From: Tetracentron sinense
Lineage: Eukaryota; Streptophyta; Magnoliopsida; Trochodendrales; Trochodendraceae
Direction of reading: 5' to 3'
Length of the DNA stretch: 64,000 bases
NCBI GenBank assembly: GCA_015143295.1
Contig: CM026551.1
Span: forward strand, 13,131,827 to 13,195,826
Both the position numbers and the translations under genes were made by a program. This document shows positions 30,493-42,300 of this stretch, one piece after another (within the stretch, counting starts at the first letter, position 1; the number at the start of each line of letters is the position of its first letter). The notes beneath the pieces are model-generated. The model was not told where the DNA came from. It made no database searches and worked only from the letters and a program-made list of their open reading frames with translations.

Positions 30493-30654
30493 TGTTTAGC
30501 TTGGTACTGGCTTGTAATATAGTCTGTTAGAATAAAGCCATGGCTGCAATTGAACATCTGTAAAACAGTGAGTGTTTAGCTTGGTATTGGCTTGTAATAT
30601 AGTCCGTTAGAATAAAGCCACGGCTGCAATTGAATATCTGTAAAACAGTGAGTG
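30493..30654. repeat. 80-bp tandem duplication
   Basis: TGTTTAGCTTGGTAYTGGC through GTAAAACAGTGAG occurs twice in tandem with four or five differences. Confidence 0.9.
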
Positions 30655-30728
30655 TTAGGCGTCTGTGCCAACTTTAGTAGTTTGAACTACTTCATTTTTT
30701 TAGAATAAAGTTCATCACTTTTACTTGT

Positions 30729-30828
30729 TACTTATTTATTTTTACCAAATAAACTTATTTATAAATAATAGTAGGGTTTATTTATTTATTTTTACCAAAC
30801 AAACTTATTTATAAATAATAGTAGGGTT
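30729..30828. repeat. 50-bp tandem duplication
   Basis: TTATTTATTTTTACCAAAYA through AATAGTAGGGTT occurs twice in tandem with about one difference. Confidence 0.9.
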
Positions 30829-31019
30829 GCCAAACCCCACCTTAAAATAAATTACAAGGCCAACGTTATTTTGAAGGTATTAGGGCACCTTACTAGAGCA
30901 TTAAAACATGGGGTGGTGAACCAATGGACACCATTAGAGATGAGTAGGCTTTGGTACCTGCTCTAAACCTGCTAAAAGTAAATTAAGGAATGTAAAATAC
31001 AAAGACTTGTCGTATAATC

Positions 31020-32110
31020 AAGGAAGAGAAACTAACCCATCCATTAATCCTCTCATTTTCATATGAATACCGAGAAAATAATATCAATGCATTCATAAAT
31101 GCCAAAATCAAAAGTAACAGTTATTTCCATTACACAAGATGGTGATTACTATTCACAAGATGGCATAGAAGAATAACCCAACTCAAGGTAACACAGATGG
31201 TTACATTGGGTCAGATAAAGTGACTTAAATTTTTATTGAACAATAGTCCTATCCAGGAAGGAAAAAATTCATAGCATTAGCTTTAAAATGAAATTGGAAG
31301 ATTAAGTTTAGGGCTTAGGGTTTGTTGAAAGAGAGTACGTAGGTGATAAAATTGCTTTTCTCTTTATCTTTAAAAAGAAAAAAGAGAATAGCATTATTAG
31401 CTTTAAAATGAAATTTGACACAAAAAAAGGAGTATTAAGTTTTGTTATTTGTTTTAAGACAAATGAGTGTTGGAAGAATGACTATAAAAACAGAGATGGC
31501 TTGAACAATCACAATAGCAAAATAGAGATGAACATGTTATTTGTCACAAATACACTAAAATTTGGAATTTGATATGCAAGAAATGCTTCAATGTTCTCAG
31601 GCGTCTTAATGATGCTAATCTTGTATTCAAAGAAGACACAAAAGTGATTGATTGTGGTTAGGAATATCAAGCTTACTCAGCAATACATTTTCCCAATCAA
31701 ACTTGTTTTTTTATCTTGAAAAAGAGATAATAAAAGAAAATAATACTTATTGAATAATCAGTAGAGAGCTAATATTATCCATTAGTCCTCAAATGCATGT
31801 GGATACCAAGAAAATCAATAATAACACAGGCATAAACACCAATGTTTTAAAAATGCTCAGCAACAACTGTTGTACAAGATGCATTGTGACAATAACTCTA
31901 CTAAAGCAACTTAATTCACACTAAACAATAGTCTGATCAGCAGAGAGCTAATAAACCCATCAATCCTCTCAAATGCATGTAAGTACCAAGAAAATCAATA
32001 TCAACAATAAATGCCAATGTTTCAAAAGTGCTCAGCAACAACCATTGTCGAGATGCATACAGACAATAACTCACCTAGAATGACTTCAATTCGTAACAAT
32101 AATCTGATCC
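31020..32110. repeat. Three diverged repeats of about 180-240 bp
   Basis: Units begin near 31,020, 31,755 and 31,935 and share AATCCTCTCAAATGCATG-like, ACCAAGAAAATCAATA-like, GCTCAGCAACAAC-like and GACAATAACTC-like stretches. This is the downstream flank of SUF4. No coding sequence is seen. Confidence 0.6.
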
Positions 32111-32304
32111 AAGATTGGAGAACATTTCTACAATTAGCTTTAGAAAAAAAATAAAGGGGGCGTTAAGATTTGTTACTTCTCTTGAGACAGTGAGTCTTGA
32201 AAGAATGACTTCCTCTCTTGAAAAGAATACAACATCTATAATCCAATGAGTAGTGGAGAGATCCCAACAGTACAAGTAGATAATAAAATCACGGGACTCA
32301 TCCT

Positions 32305-32440
32305 TGGGTTCAAGTCCATGAATGTTTGAGAAGTTCCTCGGGCTCAAGTCCACGAATGTTTGAGAAGTTCCTCGGGCTCAAGTCCACGATTGTTTGAGAA
32401 GTTCCTCAGGTTCAAAGTCCACGATTGTTTGAGAAGTTTC
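32305..32440 (-). repeat. 34-bp x 4 minisatellite in the SUF4 3' region
   Basis: Four units with period 34 (the fourth with one extra base) contain CAAGTCCACGAATGTTTGAG followed by AAGTTCCTCGGG. It starts about 65 bp past the SUF4 stop codon, so it is probably within the 3' UTR. Confidence 0.9.
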
Positions 32441-32504
32441 ATCTCCATGGAAAAAACCACTATGAAACAAAATGCCTGACTATTTGCCATGTGGCTAGGC
32501 AAAG

Positions 32505-35500
32505 CTAAAAAGTCATTCGACCAGCAAGCCTGCTTTCAGATATCCTTCTGTCTATGGCCGCATCAACTGAGTTCATCTGAAACACAAGCACAACACTGAA
32601 AATTAGAAAGGAACTATGACCATCAATCACTTGGAGATTAATCAGATAGTATGGTTTGCTTCTATGTAAATACACCAAACTTGTGACAGAAGCTGACCTG
32701 GGCCCAGTCCGAATGCACTGTGTGATCATACAAAATAACAAGAAATGCTATGAATGGCAAAACAAAAGCATTGGGAATATTCTCGTTCCACCCATACTTT
32801 GCAATCAAGCATCGGGAGAATGAATACCAGCAAACAAATTCAATTTTAAACAAAGCAAATACATACACGATGTGTTCGCGTACGCCAATGCTAGGTTGAA
32901 GAACCCTCGAGTCGATCGCAGCATGCTTGTCAGATTTGTAAATACTAACTACCAGCAAAGATAACGTGAATACCTACTTGAATCTTTTGATGCCCAAAAT
33001 ATCGGTGGAATTGCTTGCAAACCAGAGAGGCAGTTAAAAATAACAAACCATGCCCCATCAACCATTATGGTTGGAATCAGAATGATATTCGATTACGGAA
33101 CCCATATAATCTTCGCAAAGTGTGATCTTTATAATAGGGAAAATAAAAAACAAGATTGGAAATCCATTCAGAAAATACCTCTACAATATATAGAACGAGC
33201 ACGGAATTGAATCTGAAAACAGTGAGATAAGGCCTACCCATCCATTAAGATGTGCAAAGCAACTCGATAATCCATTTGAATGAATGAGATTAGAGAGATA
33301 GTTACAACTTACCTGGCTAGTTTCATCATGCACCTGATACTTCACCAAGGACATTCTTCTTTCCTCCTGCACATATTTTAAACGCATACAACGGAAAATT
33401 TCATAATTGACTAACATGGTTCACATCAACATTAACAATGCATCCAAGAATACACAGCAGATTTAGTATGGACAACTAACCATGGACATTGCCTCATCAT
33501 CCCATACTAAGTAGACCTCATTAGGGGCTGGCTGGGTAGCAAGAATTTTGTTCGCAATTACAGGAGGGGGTCCAATTGAAGGACCACCGGTATTTGGACG
33601 AGAAGCATATGTATGAGAATTGACGAATATCCCACCTGCAGTAATTTTTAAATTTTTTTAAAAGGATTAAAATTTCAACGATTACATTACCAACTGATCT
33701 ACACAGGAAACCAACTTGGGGTGTCATTTGAACCTTTATGGAGCGTACTGAGATGCTTGCAACATCTAACCTCCTCTCCAAATTAAAGACATATTCCCAT
33801 CACTCATAGGTTGTCATTTTAAATTACAAATAAAAAATTTAGTCATGCTGTCAGTATGAAGACAAACAAAACATATGTAAGAATATCTACAGTGTAGAGG
33901 ATGTTGACAGTATATGTGGATCCATGAATCACTGACAGAAAAGAATAAGAGTAAATTCTCAAAGATTACGCAAAGAACCCGCTGAATTATACAAAAACCT
34001 ACTTGGTGTCAAACTTGTACTTTGTGAAGACGAAAGCGATGTAGGGAACACCTAAGCTCTCCAATTTCAAAAGATATGGCTCAAAATTCATAACATGTAA
34101 TTTAATAACACACAACAGTTTTGACAGTAACATTCTGTCATTTAGAAGTCAAGCAATACCATGATCTTTGCTAGACAATGCCAAAATGTGGACTCTGCCT
34201 AGGTAATAGAAGAAAGCTTCTAATGTTAGGTTAGCATTTGGTGAAATGGCTGCTATTATTTCGTAATAATTGAGAATGTATATGCAAAAGAAGCTGTCCT
34301 TTGCACAGCAATATATGCAATTCGAATCATGAGTGATAAAAAGCAAACTGCATACTGAAATATATCAAATTAACATTTGCGGAGCTTAATAAAAAGTGAA
34401 ATCAGACCTTGAATGCTTGGATCATTGTAGCTATTCGCTATAGAAGTGTTGGCACTGGAATATGAGTCAACTGAGTTTTTAAGTTCTGCTGGAGAGCTTG
34501 ATGGTATGGTTGTTGAGAGTGCAGACGCAGAAAATGGTGAATTTTGAGTGGGTATATTATTATTACCACTAATGGGGAACAAGGGTTGAGATACAGGAAT
34601 AGGAGGCATGGATGGAGGCAGTCCAGGTGGATTGATCTGAAATGATGGTTTAATTGTAGGGGATGTAGTAGATGGCAGAGGAGGCTTCACATTCTGTATG
34701 GGAAATAACGGTTGTTGTGCCAATCCCATGGGTGCAGCAGGAGGCAACGAAACAACTGGATGCTGTGGGAACCAAGGCTGTGGACGAGCAGGAACTGGCC
34801 AACCTGAAGGAGGCACTTGTAATGCAGTATTGTAGCTGTAGCCAGAGGAGAAAAAAAGCCAGTAAGTGATCCATCATGTATGTGTTTCACTGTAAAATAC
34901 ATTTGCATATACATGAGCAAGATGAGACAGTATATATGGTGCAGATATTTCTTTTTTTTTCCCTGTAAAGAACAGTCATGGAAAACTAGTCGACTAAATT
35001 CAAGACAATACACGCTAAACTAGAATTTTATTAATCTCAGACAGAACTACTAAACCTCTTTGAAAGAATGCAAGGACATTTCCAAAAACCAGGTGCCCCA
35101 GCTGATTTAAGTTTCAAAGTTTTCCATAACAGAGCCATGGTGCATTAATAATAATATATAGTTCATTAATTATCGTGTGGACATCTGAATCAGTTGAATA
35201 AAAACTAAACGTAAGGAGGAAGATCTCAGAACATGAATTTGGAACAAGAGAAAGCATACTTTGGTCGCATTGCACCAAAAGTCGTTTGTGGATGAAACCC
35301 AATGCCTACTGATCCTGGCACCGCACCACCAAAAAGCTTGGAAGACGGAATCTCCACTTTGGCCAATTTTGATGGGGCATCTTCATCTGTGAGGAGTTTG
35401 ATATTTTATCAGAAGGTATAACCAACTTAATATATCAACTTCATACCATGACTAATCATTTACAACAACCTTTAGGTCTGTCATAGCAAGGTATTATATA

Positions 35501-38500
35501 TCACTAACTTCGCTGAATGCGAGACTTACCAAGTACTATTGACCACTACTTTCGCTAAATGTGAGACTTACCAAGTACTATTGATCAAATTTAGAAACAA
35601 CAGTGTTTTTCTATTTTCATTACAAATGAAAGATGCATAGGGCGATAAATGCTATACAAATTAAATACTAAGAACCAGGAACCGGAAAGACAGACAGTAG
35701 GATGCCTTCTGACCTACATGTGTTGTCCACACAGCAAAATGCAGAAGAACCGATCCCACCAGTCGTACTTAAGAGATCTCCCATGAAAAGAAGACTGTAG
35801 GCATATATATATAAGCTTCCCTTGTGCTGTTCACTACACTTTTTTACCATTCAAAATCAAGGACATGGACTGATGGTTTAGGCTCATCCAGTTGCACCAA
35901 AGTTTTGTCTCAGGAGATCTCCTGGATGGGTCAATCAAATGGGTATTCCTCTTTCTCAGAAAGATGGCATACAAAAGTTTCTGCATTTTAGAACTGAATC
36001 TGACTCGAATCTGTATTTTCTTCCAGCAAAATGATGATGAAGCCATTAGCTAACATGCCATAGAAACCAGACCTTCTTGAGGATCTGAGTTGCAACTTGT
36101 AGCAACCAGGCAAATTGAGATCACTGGAACTTCGATTTGATATATATATATAAAACTTCGATTTGATATATATATATATATATATATAGAATTCTTTTGT
36201 GCAGCAGAGATGGCATGTGATTGATGGCAAAATGCAAAGTTTGTTTATCGGATATCATTTTCTATGCTGTTCTTTAAAGGATATGAGAAGTGAGAAAGTA
36301 AGATATCTAAAGAAAGAAGTGTAACAAATTCCTTATCATTAGTATTGGGTATGGAAACGAGCCTACAATTTGCTTTCACCACTCTCAACAAACCATTAGC
36401 TAAACTGGAAATTACTGATTAGGTGGATGTGATGGTTCTAATACCATAACACACGAATGTAACATTTTGGTATTGAAAGAGATTGGAAAAACAATCTACG
36501 GTGCTAACAGGTAAAATCCTCCTAGGGGGCTTTATGTTCAAAGGTAATATTTATTATCAAATAGATAAAATCAAGTTTGTTGTCATATGATTCATATGCA
36601 TGTTTCACTGATAGGTCTGCAGATCTGTCATACAACAGCAAAGGAAGAAACCAACGACCTTGGACTTTATATTAATGAGGATGATATTATTTTCAATATA
36701 AAATAGAAATATTAAGCATGATCCCTGTTAGCTCAGCCTAAATCATATTTTTGTCAGAAATTAAAGTTTTTTGTCCTTGTAATTTCCAATGCCTCCTATG
36801 TGCAACAGCACAAGGATTTATTGACTAGCCAAAAACAAAATTCCAGTTGTAACCTACTGCAGTTTCCAGAGATTGTACTCCATATGAATTATATACACAT
36901 GATATCAGTTTTAACATGAAAAGAGAGTATCAGACAAATCTTAACTCGGCTCGGTAGCACGATTGTCCACTGTTATATCAAGAGATATACTTTCAATACC
37001 ATTTTGAATCATATAAAATAGTATATATTGAACTTCTTTATGCAGACCTGAAGAAGAGGGTACAGAGGATTTAAAGGGCGTCAAACTGATCAGTCTACTC
37101 ATCGTCAAACTGATCGGTCTACTCGGGATCCCTATACAAGATCACTGCAAAACTACTGGCTTCTAGAATGAAGAAGGTCATATGGGATGGCATACCCTAG
37201 CCAAGGGGCGTTTGCTAGCGACTCTGAATGGAATCTTAATTCATAATGAATGTATAGACTCCCAAGTTAGGACTGCCATAGTGGCATGCCTGGCACTGCA
37301 TGCAAACTGAACATGGAATCATAGAGAAAGCCAATGACCATGTAAACTAGAGTATTCTTTAATACGTAATGAAGTATACAGTCTGGCCTGAAGTAAAGAA
37401 AGTGGGTGAGGCTACGTATCTAGAAATTTTCATTCATGATCCTAGTATATGTTGAAGTATAAGAGTGTCTGTCGTGTCACTATTATCTTATAGACTTATA
37501 CCGTATAATCACACAGATTCCATATCATCAACTTCATGACATCACATATCTAAAATTTATTAAAAACCAAGATTCAAAAGTTTAATCTTTGTGAAAAATA
37601 CTCTAGAGCCAGAACAGATAGAAAAACATGCATTCACTATTATCCTATTCTATGTGTAAGCCACCATTCTTCCAATAAATAATAAGTAAAGCAAGCTAAA
37701 CTCTTTAAATAATACCAGTGTGGGAAGATAAATCGTTTGGAAAGAACTGCAAAGCTAATAAATATTCCATTAGCATTGGACAGTTCACTATATATAATAA
37801 ATATAAGCTATCTGGGCACACCTATACAAATCAAAATAAGACACGAAGATTTGCTCTCGTGCTGATTTTTGGTCTAAGAAAGCTCGTAGACAATAGGCGA
37901 GCTATGGTTTTGGGTCTAAGTTCTCGGATATGAATTCCTAAAAGAAAGTTTATAAACACCTAAAGCAGTCTAACTAAAACTATGTGCTCCAATTAGGGAA
38001 AGGAAGTTATATAGAAACGTCTATCTTTCTTCAAAGCCTAATAAAGTCCCACTAACAAACCACCAGAAACTAACAAACCACCAGAAACTAACAAACCACC
38101 AGAAACGATTTGCATGTACTCAATTTAAGGGTAGTGATGCCATGTTTGGATTCAAAGAGGCTTAATGTTGTGTATGCATGTGTAGAATTAAAAGGTGGGA
38201 AAATGAGTGAAAACCCGAGTCCAGCAGTGTATTGGCAATTGGCATGCGTTTTATCTTGTGCAAATCTTGAGGAGATGGACAATCAGGTTGAAGATTGATG
38301 TATGGAATAGCACCATAGTAGAGATTCTCTGAGTAGGAATCAAAAAGTAATTTCGATGAGCTGAGCGCCGAAGACATCATTATCCTTCACCTGGAACTCA
38401 ACATGAGAGAACAGATGAGCAAGAGGGATTTTGAAGCGTTCGTCCCACTTAGGGTGTTGTGGAATACGAATAACTCACGTTTGAGCAACCGTAGCTCCAG

Positions 38501-39269
38501 CAAGACATACAGTAACGTAAGGATCGCTAGTGATTATTTTTCCAAGATCGCGATGCTTCCACTCACCAGCGGCGAATAGAATTCGACAAGTGTCACAAGT
38601 GGTGAAGCAATGAAGAGTACACTCGGAGATTAAATCCATGTTAGGTAAGCTTCGAGAATATTTAAATATAGGTCTTCGTGAAGGTAAATTACCTGGTCTG
38701 AATAACTGTTCACCATTGAAACTGAGCTATCAAGATCTCCCTTAGAACCAGAAGTCATGATGGTCGCAAAAGATCCGACTGAGATTATTCAGAAACAAAA
38801 GCACTGGGGAACTTGAAAAGGGAAAGCATATTAGGGTTGATTGTGTGAGTAAACCGGAGGCAACGCGGGGAAGAAAGGAGACGAGTTGCTCATCGGAGGC
38901 AATGTGTGGAAGAAAGGAAGATGCACAGTGAGTGGAATTGTGGAAGAAAGGAGGTGTGTTGCTCATCCGGGCAATGTGTGGAAGAAATGAGGATACACAA
39001 ATGCTTTAAGGGCATTTTAGGAAAATAAAAATAGTATGTTTAACACCTTTCAACCAGTTGAACGCTCTTTTATTATGCTTTACTTATATATATAGATAGA
39101 AATATATCATAGTTGTTAAAGGCATCGCCTAGGCGATCAAGTGCTCTGTTGGGCTCAGGCGACTGGCCGCCTAAGCGGTCATTATTAAAAATCTGATATA
39201 TGTAATATTATTATTGTTTAAAAGTATAAATTTTATTTTACTTGAATATAATAGTCTCGTGTTACCGAT

Positions 39270-39360
<91 letters not shown>

Positions 39361-42300
39361 TGTCTTTTACTCTATAATATGTTAGGGTTTTTATATCCAA
39401 TAAAAAATAATTTGCAGATAGAAGAAGAAAGAAGAGACAAAATGGTGTCAAGTATGTTTTCCACATTTTAACTAACTTGTCTTCTCTTTTGCTCAATGGG
39501 TGGACCAATTGGTCTCTCTCTCCTTCCCTCTGTTTATAGGTGGACCATATGGTCTCCTATGTGTTTTGCATAGTCGTTAAAGGCGTTGCCTAGAAGACCA
39601 AGACATACAACTAGGCTCAAGCAGCCTAATAACAAAAAAAAGCCTTTAATGCCCCCAAATTCCCTTTAGGTCCACAAAGCTCTCATAAATTCATCTTTAA
39701 ATGATTTTTAATAATTTGAATAAGTGCTGGCTCATAATTATATATATTTTACTTATTATATGATTTTTTGTTACCTTTCTTTGGTATAATCAAGAAGAAG
39801 AATGAAGAAAGAAGAAATGAGAGTAAGAGGTACGACCTCTCCCTTTCTCTCTCTTCTCTCTTTCAATCCCTTGTTCCGCAATCAAGTTGATGTGGGGCTA
39901 ATTTTTATTTTTTATTCAATTTTACACTCTTTAAATGATTTTTAATCATTTGAATAAGTGCTGGCTCATAATTATATATATTTTACTTATTATATGATTT
40001 TTTGTTACCTTTCTTTGGTATAATCAAGAAGAAGAATGAAGAAAGAAGAAAGGAGAGTAAGAGGTACGACCTCTCCCTTTCTCTCTCTTCTCTCTTTTAA
40101 TCCCTTGTTCCGCAATCAAATTGATGTGGGGCTAATTTTTATTTTTTATTCAATTTTACACTCTCCCCCCCCCCCCCCCCTCTCTATCTCTCTCTCTCTT
40201 TGTTCAATTGTCACTGACTCACTGTAGACTTTTTTTTCTATTTTTTATCCCACAAAGTCCCTCTCTCTCCCCCCTTTCAACAATCATTGTAAATTGTTTT
40301 TTATCTATTATTTTATTCTCACAGCTTGAAATCTCCCTTTATTATTCATAGAACTATATACAATGATGGTTTTATCAAAGTGCATTTTGACAATAGAGAT
40401 TTTATATGAATTGCAAGGCCCCTTATTCAAGGAAATGAGGCATACAAAGATCTCATATTGGGGGGAATTTATGCAACAAAGAGTTCATTAGACGACGCCT
40501 CGGGCCCCTCAAGCGTCCTTGGGGTATGTCGCCTCAAGTTGCCTTGACAACGATTATATATATATATATCAATGAAAGGGTTTGTTGAGAATAATAATCT
40601 CATAACCATAATTCTCCTTCTTCCCTATCTCCTCTCTACTCGTAAGTCGTAAAACCTAAAATCAACTTGGTTTCAAAGATAAACCGGTCCAAGACTTGTT
40701 GTTTATAAGGTTTGGGAGTCCAAGAAGGGAAAGAGCTTCGCCTGCCATCGGCAGACTATATGGCTGGCGTCATAAACCCCACAGTCAACCTCTCCCAAAG
40801 ATTGGATTAAAGATATGGTTTAGTAGAGCTTAATTTTAGAAGTTTTTTTAGATCAAGGATCAAGCAAATTAGATAAGTATTGAAAGATTTGTAGACATTT
40901 TTTCTTCTAAAATTATCAAAAATTGCTGAAAAATACAGGTCTAGATAAATCTGATTACCAGATCAAAATAGGATTTTTGCAAGTTGATTCAACAATGGAT
41001 GTTTCAATTTTATTTTTTTTAATTTGTGTGGCTGATCTAGTGGGAGAGTCTTGCGTCCCTTGGTTGAGTTTCGAAGCCCCATTAATGAATTTTTTTAGTG
41101 TATATTTTACGGTGGCAGCTTGGATTTCCTCTCTATAGATTCATAAAATGGTTGAAAATGGTATGGTGTGAGCACTTTGAGCTGAGAACAATATGCTTTA
41201 CTTAGCTTTGGATTCTCTTTAAGTGTTAATTTAGTACGTGTTTGTTGGACAGTTGAAGTGAGTGCTACTAAAAAAAATGCCTGAAGTAAGCCAAAACTCT
41301 GGGATACCTATTCCCTAGCTAGCTAGCTCCGACGGGGAGTTGGGGACTCAGAGTGATAGCCCTAACCTGTAGCTGACTACTGTGAAGCTTGATTGTACAA
41401 ACTATTTGGCACAATCTCAATCAACTAAGTTATTCATTAGAGGAAAATGGAAGATGGAATAACTGGATGGCAAAGTGATGGATCCAGGTCCTACTGACCC
41501 ATCGTATGACAATTGACAAGTGGGATGTAGAGAACTCCAATATGATGTTATGGCTCTTGCACTCCATGCAGCCCGACATTAATAGTGGTTTCTTGTCTGA
41601 GAAATATGGGATGTTGTTGCTTAGATTTACTCCCAAGTGAGGAACACAGCTAGGATCTACCAATTGTGGTAGAGTATATCGCGTACAACACAAGGAGATC
41701 AAAACTTGGCTGCCTACTTCTCTTTCCTTCATAGGATGTGGATAGAATTGTATCACTATCACGATTTTCAACCTGATTGTCCTGCCGATGCCCTTAAGTT
41801 CAAAAGGTTATGGAGAGAAATTGTATCTTTAAGTTGTTAGCCAAGTTGAATCCTGATTATAAACAGGTGTTAGTGAAGGAGCCACTCCCTTCTCTAAATC
41901 AAGTGTATGCCTACTCCCAAAGTAAAGAAAGTAGGAGGTCTGCAATGCTTCAACAGCCACCATCTCATAAGAGTTCATCCTTGGTTTCTACTAGAGGAGG
42001 TAGAAGTGATGGAGAAGTGATGGTAGAGGCACTGGAGACTCAGGGGATGATTGAGATAAATTGAAGTGCAAACATTGTGGCTATTTCAGCCATACTAAGG
42101 AGACTTGCAGGGATTTACTTGATCTTCCTCAACAGGGTAGAGTAGAACGTCTAAGTGGTGATTCTAGTGCACATACTAATATACTATAGCTTCAATGGTT
42201 TCGATATCAGTGATTTCTACACCTCCGCCCATAGTTCAGAAGAAGCCCTCCACTACTAGCCCTGAGACTAGTAAGCTAGTATCTATTTCCCGAGCAAAGA

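Larger units (their letters stand above)
39108..40555. mobile_element. Overlapping hAT-type elements with CGCCTAGGCG motifs
   Basis: Left ends CATAGTTGTTAAAGGC at 39,108 and CATAGTCGTTAAAGGC at 39,569; shared right end the inverse of ATCGTTGTCAAGGC near 40,554. Subterminal GCCTAGGCG palindromes and AGGCGACTGGCCGCC lie next to the termini, as in the element at 7,283-7,985. Flanks are AT runs, so the duplication cannot be judged. No transposase. Probably two related copies, one inserted beside or within the other. Confidence 0.65.

Noticed and set aside
34672-34869. Plus-strand frame in SUF4
   Set aside because: Antisense shadow of the Pro-rich exon 4.
39214-39508. Overlapping frames rich in alternating Tyr and Ile on both strands
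   Set aside because: Pure translation of the TA microsatellite.
41430-41771. 113-residue minus-strand frame in the Copia region
   Set aside because: Shadow of the opposite-strand gag region.
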